Source of the DNA: Chloroflexota bacterium
GTDB lineage: Bacteria > Chloroflexota > Limnocylindria > Limnocylindrales > CSP1-4
Assembly: GCA_025935655.1 (NCBI GenBank)
Contig: JAICUV010000057.1
Span: 1 to 15,268, forward strand
DNA length: 15,268 nt
Reading direction: 5' to 3'
Shown here in pieces: positions 1-7,370 of this stretch. Position 1 is the first letter of the stretch. The number at the start of each line of letters is the position of its first letter. A program made the position numbers and the translations under genes. The notes beneath the pieces were generated by a model. The model did no database searches and was not told the origin of the DNA. It worked only from the letters and a program-made list of their open reading frames with translations.

Positions 1-50
1 GCCGCGGACGAGAGCTCCGCCGCGGACGGAAGGCTCCGCCGCATGCGCGG
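1..50. repeat. Short tandem repeat, two GC-rich hairpins
   Basis: Two near-identical units of 18 and 19 bp (1-18 and 19-37) both begin GCCGCGGACG and end GCTCC. A partial third copy (GCCGC) begins at 38. Each full unit can fold as a GCGGA/TCCGC stem with a 7-8 nt loop. No T-run follows. The repeat lies at the window edge upstream of the phosphoketolase gene and may be the tail of a terminator or an intergenic repeat of the preceding region. Its function is not known. Confidence 0.4.
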
Positions 51-55
51 GTTCG

Positions 56-82
56 ATGACATGCACCACCGCGCGATAGGCT
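56..82 (+). promoter_or_regulatory. Candidate sigma-70-type promoter for phosphoketolase
   Basis: ATGACA at 56-61 matches five of six bases of the -35 consensus. TAGGCT at 77-82 fits the TANNNT pattern of a high-GC -10 box. The 15-nt spacer is short, so the call is weak. It would give a leader of roughly 18 nt before the ATG at 107. Confidence 0.25.
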
Positions 83-106
83 GTCGGTATCGCACTGGAG
101 ATCTCG

Positions 107-2497
107 ATGGCCGCTCCCGCACCCGCACCGGTCGCCGCACAGCCCCTGTCCGCGGACGAGGTCCGCCTCCTCGACGCCTACTGGCGTGCCGCGAACTACC
201 TCTCCGTGGGGCAGATTTACCTGCTCGACAACCCCATGCTTCGCGGCCCGCTGGAGCCACAGCACGTCAAGCCGCGCCTCCTCGGGCACTGGGGCACGAC
301 CCCGGGCCTGAACATGATCTACGTCCACATGAACCGGGTCATCAAGGCGCGCGACCTCGACGCGATCTACATCATCGGGCCCGGACACGGCGGCCCGGCG
401 ATCGTCGCCAACGCGTACCTCGAGGGGACGTACAGCGAGGTCTACCCGTCGATCACCCGCGACGAGGAGGGGATGCGGAGGCTGTTCCGGCAGTTCTCGT
501 TCCCCGGCGGGATCCCGAGCCACGTTGCGCCGGAGACCCCCGGCTCGATCCACGAGGGCGGCGAGCTGGGCTATGCGCTCTCGCACGCGTACGGTGCGGC
601 CTTCGACAACCCTGACCTGCTCGTGTGTGCGGTCGTCGGGGACGGCGAGGCGGAGACCGGCCCGCTCGCCACGAGCTGGCACTCCAACAAGTTCCTCAAC
701 CCGGCGCGAGATGGCGCGGTCCTGCCGATCCTCCACCTGAACGGCTACAAGATCGCGAACCCCACGGTCCTCGCCCGCATCCCGCGCGAGGAGCTCACGG
801 CCCTCATGGAGGGCTACGGCCACACGCCGTACTACGTGGAGGGCGACGATCCCGAGTCCGTCCACCAGCAGCTGGCGGCGACCCTGGACACGGTGGTGAC
901 CGAGATCCGCGAGATCCAGCGGCGCGCCCGCGAGGAGGGCGTCACCGAGCGGCCGCGGTGGCCGATGATCGTGTTCCAGACCCCGAAGGGCTGGACCGGC
1001 CCGAAGGAGATCGACGGGCACCAGGTGGAGGGCACCTGGCGCAGCCACCAGGTCCCGATGAGCGAGGTCCGGACGAACGCCGCCAACCGCGCGGTCCTCG
1101 AGGCCTGGATGCGCTCGTACCGCCCCGACGAGCTGTTCGACGAGCACGGCCGTCTCGTCCCGGAGCTCGCCTCGCTGCCGCCGGCGGGGACGCGTCGGAT
1201 GAGCGCCAACCCGGTCGCCAACGGCGGCGAGCTCCTGCGCGAGCTGGTGCTGCCCGACTTCCGGGACTACGCGGTCGACGTCCCGTCCCCCGGCGCGACG
1301 ACGTCCGAGGCGACGCGCGTCCTCGGCACCTACGTCCGCGACGTCATGGCGAAGAACACGGACAACTTCCGGATGTTCGGGCCCGACGAGACGACGTCGA
1401 ACCGGCTCGGGGCCGTGCTCGAGGTCACCGAGCGCACCTGGATGGCCGAGATCATCCCGGGCGACGACCATCTCGCGCCCGACGGAAGAGTGATGGAGGT
1501 GCTCTCGGAGCACCAGTGCCAGGGCTGGCTGGAGGGCTACCTGCTCACCGGCCGGCACGGGATCTTCAACTGCTACGAGGCGTTCATCCACATCGTCGAC
1601 TCGATGTTCAACCAGCACGCGAAGTGGCTCAAGGTCACCGGGGACATGCCCTGGCGGCGTCCGATCGCGTCGCTCAACTACGTGCTCTCGAGCCTCGTCT
1701 GGCGCCAGGATCACAACGGCTTCAGCCACCAGGACCCTGGCTTCATCGACCACGTGGTGAACAAGAAGTCGGACGTCATCCGGGTCTACCTGCCCCCGGA
1801 CGCGAACACGCTCCTGTCCGTGGGCGACCACTGCCTCCGCAGCCGCCAGTACGTCAACGTGATCGTGGCGGGCAAGCAGCCCAGCCCCAACTGGCTGACG
1901 ATGGACGAGGCGATCCTCCACTGCACGCGCGGCATCGGGATCTGGGACTTCGCGAGCAACGACGACGGCGGTGAGCCAGACGTGGTCATGGCCTCGGCCG
2001 GCGACGTCCCGACGCTCGAGGCGCTCGCCGCGGTCGACCTGCTCCGCCAGTACCTGCCGGAGCTCAAGGTCCGCTTCGTCAACGTCGTGGACCTGATGCG
2101 GCTCCAGCCGACCTCGGAGCACCCGCACGGCCTCTCGGACACCGAGTTCGACTCGCTGTTCACCCGAGACAAGCCGATCGTGTTCGCGTACCACGGCTAC
2201 CCGTGGCTCATCCACCGCCTGACCTACCGCCGGACGAACCACGCGAACCTGCACGTCCGCGGCTACAAGGAGGAGGGGACCACGACCACGCCGTTCGACA
2301 TGGTCATGCTCAACGACCTCGACCGGTTCCACCTGGTCATCGACGTCATCGACCGCGTGCCGGGGCTCGCGTCGAAGGCGGGCCACGTGCGCCAGCTGAT
2401 GGTCGACAGGCGGCTCCAGGCGCGTGCGTACACGCGGCTCGAGGGCGAGGACGCACCCGAGATCGCGAACTGGTCGTGGCCGAAGCGCGAGGCCTGA
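107..2497 (+). CDS. xfp: Phosphoketolase (xylulose-5-P/fructose-6-P)
   Basis: The 796-residue product has the normal family length. Family knowledge: this thiamine-diphosphate enzyme splits xylulose-5-P (and often fructose-6-P) with phosphate, giving acetyl-phosphate plus glyceraldehyde-3-P or erythrose-4-P in the cytosol. Visible motifs are LGHWGTTPGLN near residues 59-69, GPGHGGP near 91-97, the ThDP/Mg loop GDGEAETGP at 178-186, FRMFGPDET in the middle domain, and SHQDPG followed by a C-terminal transketolase-like domain. The ATG is chosen because GGAG lies 6 nt upstream (97-100) and the N-terminus reaches the conserved LLDAYWRAANYLSVGQIYL segment. It overlaps acetate kinase by 22 nt, so the two are surely one operon. 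Whether fructose-6-P is accepted cannot be read from the sequence. Confidence 0.97.
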   Translation: MAAPAPAPVAAQPLSADEVRLLDAYWRAANYLSVGQIYLLDNPMLRGPLEPQHVKPRLLGHWGTTPGLNMIYVHMNRVIKARDLDAIYIIGPGHGGPAIVANAYLEGTYSEVYPSITRDEEGMRRLFRQFSFPGGIPSHVAPETPGSIHEGGELGYALSHAYGAAFDNPDLLVCAVVGDGEAETGPLATSWHSNKFLNPARDGAVLPILHLNGYKIANPTVLARIPREELTALMEGYGHTPYYVEGDDPESVHQQLAATLDTVVTEIREIQRRAREEGVTERPRWPMIVFQTPKGWTGPKEIDGHQVEGTWRSHQVPMSEVRTNAANRAVLEAWMRSYRPDELFDEHGRLVPELASLPPAGTRRMSANPVANGGELLRELVLPDFRDYAVDVPSPGATTSEATRVLGTYVRDVMAKNTDNFRMFGPDETTSNRLGAVLEVTERTWMAEIIPGDDHLAPDGRVMEVLSEHQCQGWLEGYLLTGRHGIFNCYEAFIHIVDSMFNQHAKWLKVTGDMPWRRPIASLNYVLSSLVWRQDHNGFSHQDPGFIDHVVNKKSDVIRVYLPPDANTLLSVGDHCLRSRQYVNVIVAGKQPSPNWLTMDEAILHCTRGIGIWDFASNDDGGEPDVVMASAGDVPTLEALAAVDLLRQYLPELKVRFVNVVDLMRLQPTSEHPHGLSDTEFDSLFTRDKPIVFAYHGYPWLIHRLTYRRTNHANLHVRGYKEEGTTTTPFDMVMLNDLDRFHLVIDVIDRVPGLASKAGHVRQLMVDRRLQARAYTRLEGEDAPEIANWSWPKREA

Positions 2498-3609
2498 TCC
2501 TCGTCGTCAACGCGGGATCGAGCAGCCTCAAGCTCCGGCTGCTCGACGCGTCTGACGCCGTCCTCGAGACGGCGGACCTGCCCGCGGTCCGGGGCGCCGA
2601 GGACGCCCGCCTCGTCGCGGAGGCGGTCGCCGACTGGTCGGCCGCACCGGACGCCGTGGGCCACCGGGTCGTGCACGGGGGGACCCGGTTCTCTGACCCG
2701 GTGGTGCTCGACGACGAGGTCATCGGCGAGATCGGGGCGCTCACGACGCTCGCCCCGCTCCACCAGCCCAAGGCGCTGGCCGCGATCGAGGCGGTGCGCG
2801 CCGTGCTGCCCGACGTGCCGCATGTCGCGTGCTTCGACACGGCCTTCCACGCGACCATGCCCGCGTCGGCATCGACGTACGCGATCCCGGCGCGCTGGCG
2901 CCGCGAGTGGGGCATCCGCCGCTACGGGTTCCACGGGCTCAACCACGCGTACGCCTCGCGGCGCGCGGCCGCGCTGTGCGCGCGCGAGGACCCGGCCGCG
3001 CTCGCAGGCTTCCGGGTCGTGACCTGTCACCTCGGCGCGGGCGCGTCGCTCGCGGCCGTGCTCGGCGGCCGGTCTGTGGACACGACCATGGGGTTCACGC
3101 CGCTCGAGGGCCTGGTGATGGCGACCCGTTCGGGATCCATCGACCCCGGGATCGCGACGTGGCTCGCCACCGAGCGGGGCCTCTCCCCGGCCGAGATCGG
3201 CGACGCGCTGGAGCACCGGTCGGGCCTGCTCGCCCTCGGCGGGAGCGAGGACATGCGCGAGATCCTCGCCGGTGCCGGAGCCGGCGCGCCGGCGCCGATG
3301 CTCGCGCTGGCCGTCTACATCCACCACCTGCGCGCGTCGATCGCGGCCATGACCGCGTCGCTCGGCGGGCTCGACGCGTTGGTGTTCACTGGCGGCATCG
3401 GGGAACGGTCGGCGCCCGTGCGCGGGATGACCGCGGATGGCCTCGGGTTCCTCGGCGTGGCGCTCGACATCGAGGCGAACGAGGCCGCGGGCGCGCATGC
3501 CGACACGGAGATCGGGACGCCGGGCGCCGGCGTGCGGACCTTCGTCATCCCCGCCCGCGAGGACCTGGAGATCACCCGCCAGGTCCGCGAGGCGCTCAGC
3601 CCGGGTTGA
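2476..3609 (+). CDS. ackA: Acetate kinase
   Basis: The 377-residue product interconverts acetyl-phosphate + ADP and acetate + ATP; here it would harvest the acetyl-phosphate made by the overlapping phosphoketolase. ASKHA-fold motifs are in order: VVNAGSSSLK at residues 10-19, HRVVHGG, LAPLHQP, FDTAFHATMP, RRYGFHGLNH, HLGAGAS at 185-191, TPLEGLVMATRSGSIDPG and FTGGIGERS near the C-terminus. GTG at 2476 is chosen because the conserved N-terminal strand starts a few codons later. The frame stays open back to 2203, but that extension lies wholly inside xfp and is low-complexity. No clear ribosome site precedes the GTG, so translation is probably coupled to xfp. It is slightly shorter than the usual 395-400 residues, and the common HLGNG loop reads HLGAG. 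Confidence 0.95.
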   Translation: MAEARGLILVVNAGSSSLKLRLLDASDAVLETADLPAVRGAEDARLVAEAVADWSAAPDAVGHRVVHGGTRFSDPVVLDDEVIGEIGALTTLAPLHQPKALAAIEAVRAVLPDVPHVACFDTAFHATMPASASTYAIPARWRREWGIRRYGFHGLNHAYASRRAAALCAREDPAALAGFRVVTCHLGAGASLAAVLGGRSVDTTMGFTPLEGLVMATRSGSIDPGIATWLATERGLSPAEIGDALEHRSGLLALGGSEDMREILAGAGAGAPAPMLALAVYIHHLRASIAAMTASLGGLDALVFTGGIGERSAPVRGMTADGLGFLGVALDIEANEAAGAHADTEIGTPGAGVRTFVIPAREDLEITRQVREALSPG

Positions 3610-4507
3610 CCTCGCGCGCGATGAGGACCGAGCACGGGGCGTGGAGCAGGACGTTCCGCGCGACCGAGCCGAGGAACAGGCGGGTGAGGCCCGTGTGGCC
3701 CCGCGTCCCCATCACGATCGTGCCGGTGCCGCGCTCCGCCGCGAACCGCACGAGCTCGGCGGCGGCCTCGCCCTCGAGAACGACCGGGACGGCGTCGAGC
3801 CCGGCCGCGTGGAGCCGCTGCGCCGCGGTCGCCGACTCGTAGGCGACCTCCTTGCGGGCGTCGTCCACGGAGCGGGCGTAGCTGGCCAGCACCTGGTCGT
3901 ACAGGCCGGGCGTGAAGCCGGCGGCGACCGGGACGGCGTTCTCGGCGACGGTCAGGACATCGATGTGGCGGCCCTCGAAGATCGGCCAGCGCGTGAACAC
4001 GGTCTCGGCGGTCCGGGCCGTCGAGGAGCCGTCGTCGGCGAACGCGACCGACCCGAGCGAGTTGGAGCGCGCGACGAGCACCGGGCACGGCGCGTGGTCG
4101 ACGACCTCGGACGCCGTGGAGCCGAGCACCATCGTGGCGATGGCGCCATGCCCGCGTGAGCCCAGGACGACGAGATCCGCTGCGAAGGCGGTCGCCTCGT
4201 CCACGATCGACGAGCCCGGGCGTCCTCGCAGGAGGAAGCCCTCGACCTTGAGGTCCGTGCGGCGGAGCGTGATCTCGGCCCGCTCGATCGCCTCGCGATG
4301 GTGGCGGGCGTCCATCTGCTCCTCGGTCTCGAGGCCGTGGCCGTTGCTGGTGCCGACGGCAGCCCACGACATCGCGAGCACATCGGTGAACGGCTGCTGG
4401 ACGGACACGACCCGCACGACGGACTCGGCGGGCAGGGGGAAGCTGGCAACGAGCTGGGTGGCGCGGTCACTGGAGACCGAGCCGTCGACGGCGAGCAGGA
4501 TGCGCAT
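3596..4507 (-). CDS. Universal stress protein, tandem UspA domains
   Basis: The 303-residue cytosolic protein is made of two UspA folds (about 1-148 and 149-303). Both keep the ATP-binding signature G-x2-G-x9-G-S: G116/G119/G129-S130 in GSRGHG...LGS, and G267/G270/G280-S281 in GTRGHT...LGS. Each domain ends in the typical HAPCPVLVAR-like strand. Both domains are therefore predicted to bind ATP, as in the mycobacterial tandem Usps induced by hypoxia or stasis. The ATG at 4507 is fixed by GGAGG six nt upstream and the MRILLAVDGS start; the 17-codon in-frame extension is rejected. Its 3' end overlaps the 3' end of ackA by 14 nt on the opposite strand. It follows the nucleoside hydrolase by 89 bp containing inverted repeats. 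The specific physiological role is unknown. Confidence 0.93.
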   Translation of the reverse strand: MRILLAVDGSVSSDRATQLVASFPLPAESVVRVVSVQQPFTDVLAMSWAAVGTSNGHGLETEEQMDARHHREAIERAEITLRRTDLKVEGFLLRGRPGSSIVDEATAFAADLVVLGSRGHGAIATMVLGSTASEVVDHAPCPVLVARSNSLGSVAFADDGSSTARTAETVFTRWPIFEGRHIDVLTVAENAVPVAAGFTPGLYDQVLASYARSVDDARKEVAYESATAAQRLHAAGLDAVPVVLEGEAAAELVRFAAERGTGTIVMGTRGHTGLTRLFLGSVARNVLLHAPCSVLIAREVNPG

Positions 4508-4513
4508 CGGGAA

Positions 4514-4518
4514 CCTCC
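4514..4518 (-). promoter_or_regulatory. Ribosome binding site of the Usp gene
   Basis: GGAGG on the minus strand, 6 nt before the ATG at 4507. This fixes the start of the universal stress protein and rules out the upstream in-frame ATG at 4558. Confidence 0.75.
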
Positions 4519-4538
4519 GATCGACTCCATCGTCGATC
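4519..4538. promoter_or_regulatory. Inverted repeat GATCGAC-N6-GTCGATC
   Basis: Perfect 7-bp arms separated by TCCATC sit directly against the Shine-Dalgarno of the Usp gene. It could be a dimeric-regulator operator or a leader-RNA hairpin affecting ribosome access. No known regulator consensus was recognised. Confidence 0.4.
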
Positions 4539-4558
4539 CGCGAGGCCCCGAGAGGCAC

Positions 4559-4570
4559 GGCCGAACGGCC
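4559..4570. promoter_or_regulatory. Inverted repeat GGCCG-AA-CGGCC in the hydrolase-Usp gap
   Basis: A 5-bp-arm palindrome lies about 27 nt after the nucleoside hydrolase stop codon. It may be part of a weak terminator or an operator. There is no U-tract, so a canonical intrinsic terminator is not supported. Confidence 0.25.
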
Positions 4571-4596
4571 CCACGTCCCGCCCGATCGGCCCGTTT

Positions 4597-5658
4597 CTAC
4601 GCCCGCCGTTCAGCCATGCCGCCCACCCGCTCCACGAGCCGCTCGAGGAACGTCGCCGCATCCGCCTCGACCGCCAGGTCCACGTTCGGGGCGCGGCCCC
4701 ACAGCCGCCGGAAGTCCGCGATGGTCTGGCCGTCGCCGAGGCCGCCCGAGGTGTCCACGTCCACGGCGACCGACTCCGTGCGCACGAGCGACGGGTCGAG
4801 CGCCACCGCGACCACGAGCGGGTCGTGGATGAACGCGCCGTAGAACCCGTCGTAGGCGGCGTGGAACTCGAAGTACCAGCGGAGCGTGTCCGCGACGAAC
4901 CGGACGACCGGGTTGCTCGCGACGCTCCGCCGCTCCGGGTCGCCGGGCGCACGGCCGGGATCCAGGCTGTCGTCCGGCGTGGAGCCGGCCCGGCGTGCGA
5001 GGGCGACGACGTGGTCCGTGCCGATGCGGGCCCGCTCCGTCACGTCCAGTCCGAGCACCAGCGCCCTCGGCGTCGCCGGGTCGCGGTCCACCGACGCCTG
5101 CCAGGCGGCGAACGCGATCTTCGCGGCCTCCGGGTCGCAGTGGATGTTCCACTCCGTGACGGGAGACGTGTTGCCGGGCGCCCGGAAGGTCCCACCCATG
5201 CAGACCCAGCGACGCAGGAGGCGCGGCAGCTCGGGCTCCATGAGCACGGCGACCGCGAGGTTGGTGAGCGGTCCGAGCGTCACGAGCGTGAGCTCGCCGG
5301 GCCGCCGCCTGGCCTCGTCGACGATCAGCTGTGGCGCGAAGCGTCCGCTCCGCGGGCGCGTCGGCTCCGCGAGCTGCGCGTAGCCCATGCCGTGCGGGCC
5401 ATGGGTCTCGGGCGTGACCTCGAGCGGCCGGAGGAGGGGGACGGGCCGGCCCGCGGCGACCTCGATGTCCGTGCGGCCCGCCAGCTCGAGCACCGCCCTG
5501 GTGTTGCGCTCCGTGTCGTCGACGTGGACGTTGCCCGAGAGCGCGGTCACCGCGACGAGCTCGGCCTCCGGGCTGCTCGCCGCGTACAGCAGCGCGAGCG
5601 CGTCGTCGATGCCGGTGTCGACGTCGAGGACGAGGGGGATCCGGTCTGTCGTGCTCAC
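4597..5658 (-). CDS. Inosine/uridine-preferring nucleoside hydrolase (IUNH family)
   Basis: The 353-residue product hydrolyses the N-glycosidic bond of ribonucleosides, giving base plus ribose, in nucleoside salvage. The family Ca2+ site is clear: D12-V-D14-T-G-I-D18-D19 near the N-terminus, NIHCDPEAA in the middle, and the catalytic-pocket HDP at 278-280. The protein is about 35 residues longer than typical members; part of this is a Pro/Asp/Arg-rich loop (around STPDDSLDPGRAPGD). The GTG at 5658 is chosen because the family's first strand (IPLVLDVDTG) begins at residue 7; the frame upstream is open but overlaps the DUF885 gene. No good Shine-Dalgarno is seen. It starts 23 nt after the DUF885 stop, so co-transcription is likely. 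Base specificity cannot be predicted. Confidence 0.92.
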   Translation of the reverse strand: MSTTDRIPLVLDVDTGIDDALALLYAASSPEAELVAVTALSGNVHVDDTERNTRAVLELAGRTDIEVAAGRPVPLLRPLEVTPETHGPHGMGYAQLAEPTRPRSGRFAPQLIVDEARRRPGELTLVTLGPLTNLAVAVLMEPELPRLLRRWVCMGGTFRAPGNTSPVTEWNIHCDPEAAKIAFAAWQASVDRDPATPRALVLGLDVTERARIGTDHVVALARRAGSTPDDSLDPGRAPGDPERRSVASNPVVRFVADTLRWYFEFHAAYDGFYGAFIHDPLVVAVALDPSLVRTESVAVDVDTSGGLGDGQTIADFRRLWGRAPNVDLAVEADAATFLERLVERVGGMAERRA

Positions 5659-5681
5659 ACGGCTGATCGTACGGGACGCGG

Positions 5682-7346
5682 TCAGCCGAGCGAGGCCATG
5701 ACCGCGCGATCCGCGAGGCCCAGCGGCAGCGACCCGGTTCGCGCGATCGTGTCGTGGAAGTCGCGGATCGCCTCCACCGGCACGTCGGCCGGCGCGATGC
5801 CCGCGAACCCGCGGGCATCGAGGTAGCGGCGGCGGATCTCGAGGATCTCCAGGCAGCCGGTGAGGTACGACGACGCCTGCGTGGGCCACCAGCAGTAGCG
5901 GCCGACCTCGGCGATCGCGACGGGCTCCGGGAGCGCGGCCTTGTCGCGCATGAAGGCCACCGCCTCGTCGAAGGTCATCTCGCCCAGGTGGAGCGACGTG
6001 TCCACGATGATCCGCGCCGCGCGGAAGATGGTGGCCGAGAGGTGCTGCAGCTCGTGGAGCGGGTGCTCGAAGAACCCGCGCTCGCGCATCACGCGCTCCG
6101 TGTACAGCGCCCAGCCCTCGTTGAAGTAGGGCGTCCCGTAGACCTTGCGCACGCGCGAGGTGGGCGCCGACTTGCGCATCACGAGGTGCCAGTGGTGGCC
6201 GGGATACGCCTCGTGGACGGAGGTCGTGGGGATGGACCCGAAGGAGTTGTTCGACAGCCGGCCCTGGATCTCCTCTTCGGTGGCGCCGTCCGGCGCGAAC
6301 GGGACGAAGAAGTGGCCCTTCAGCTTGTCCGAGAACGCGGGGGGCGCGATGTACGACGCGACGCCCAGGACCGGGCGCTGGAACACCGGCGACGGGACGA
6401 CCGCGCACGTCTCCCCGTCCGGGAACGACACGAGGCCCGTGTCCACGAGGAACGCGCGCGCCTTCTCCGTCCACTCCGTGTACGCCTCGAGCATCGCCTG
6501 CTCGGTCGTGGGGTGGTCGGCGTCGTTCTCGCGCAGGACCGCCACGTAGTCCGGGTTCCCCGTCGCGTCCTTCGCGAGGTCCGTCATCTCGGCGTCGAGG
6601 CGGTCGAACTCGCGCTGGCCGCGCTCGCGCAGCTGGCGCGCGTCGTCCGGGAGGACCTCGCGCTCGCGCAGGATGCGCGTGTAGCCCTCCTCGCCCAGCT
6701 GCCACGAGCCCGATGCCCGGGGCAGGAACGCCTCGAGGTGGGCGACGAACCGCTCGAGCTCCGCGGCCGCTCGAGCGCCCGCGGCCTTCATCCGCTCGCG
6801 CGCCGGGTCGTCGGGGAGGTCCTGCCAGGCGAGGTCCCGCACGTAGCGCAGCGCCCCCATGGCGGCGTTCCGGCCCCGCTCCACGATCAGCGGGTGCGCG
6901 AGGTCCGCATCGAGGTTGGCGATGCCGGCGTCCACGAGCGGGCCGACGGCGTCCAGGCGCGCGGTGGCGGCCTCGGCGAGCTCGGCGTCCGGCCGCAGGC
7001 GGTGGAGGAACAGGGCGAACACGCCGCTGGTGACCGGACCCGAGTACGTGACCGGGTCACGCTTCCACGCCTCGAACGGCGCCATGATGAGCCGGCCACG
7101 CAGCACGGCGCGGGCCAGGTCGCGGTCGATCGCCTCGTCCGTGGTGAGACCCTCGTCGCCGATCGCATCGAGGCGGGCCAGGAACGCGGCCGCGGCGGCG
7201 TCGCGCGCCCGGAGCGCGTCGGCGGAGACGTCGTCGAGCCGGTCGTCGTACTCGGTCAGGCCGTAGCCGGTCGCGCTGACCGGGGAGGCGGCGAAGTCGC
7301 TGGCGAGCAGGTCGGACAGGGTGGCATCGAGCTGCGGGTTCGGCAT
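5682..7346 (-). CDS. DUF885 family protein, predicted zinc metallopeptidase
   Basis: The 554-residue protein belongs to the DUF885 family (PF05960), recognised by HEAYPGHH at 378-385 and the downstream EGWALYTE beginning at E410. Together these resemble a gluzincin zinc site: two His from the HExxxGHH helix region and a distal Glu. Most of the chain is predicted helical and Ala/Arg/Glu-rich. No signal peptide or membrane segment is visible, so it is probably cytosolic, unlike the many lipoprotein DUF885 members. ATG at 7346 has GGAG 6 nt upstream (7353-7356). It sits 24 nt after the glycosylase gene and 23 nt before the nucleoside hydrolase. Substrate is unknown; peptidase activity is inferred from the motif only. 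Confidence 0.9.
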   Translation of the reverse strand: MPNPQLDATLSDLLASDFAASPVSATGYGLTEYDDRLDDVSADALRARDAAAAAFLARLDAIGDEGLTTDEAIDRDLARAVLRGRLIMAPFEAWKRDPVTYSGPVTSGVFALFLHRLRPDAELAEAATARLDAVGPLVDAGIANLDADLAHPLIVERGRNAAMGALRYVRDLAWQDLPDDPARERMKAAGARAAAELERFVAHLEAFLPRASGSWQLGEEGYTRILREREVLPDDARQLRERGQREFDRLDAEMTDLAKDATGNPDYVAVLRENDADHPTTEQAMLEAYTEWTEKARAFLVDTGLVSFPDGETCAVVPSPVFQRPVLGVASYIAPPAFSDKLKGHFFVPFAPDGATEEEIQGRLSNNSFGSIPTTSVHEAYPGHHWHLVMRKSAPTSRVRKVYGTPYFNEGWALYTERVMRERGFFEHPLHELQHLSATIFRAARIIVDTSLHLGEMTFDEAVAFMRDKAALPEPVAIAEVGRYCWWPTQASSYLTGCLEILEIRRRYLDARGFAGIAPADVPVEAIRDFHDTIARTGSLPLGLADRAVMASLG

Positions 7347-7370
7347 GGGGTTCTCCGGGCGGGAGCGCGG

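Noticed and set aside
1..50. CRISPR-like array
   Set aside because: Only two units, no spacers of uniform length and no cas genes nearby.
2203..2475. In-frame N-terminal extension of acetate kinase
   Set aside because: It lies inside the phosphoketolase gene, is Pro/Arg-rich, and precedes the conserved first strand of acetate kinase. A fusion is not supported.
5659..6705. In-frame upstream extension of the nucleoside hydrolase
   Set aside because: It overlaps the DUF885 gene in another frame and lacks homology; the hydrolase fold starts just after GTG 5658.
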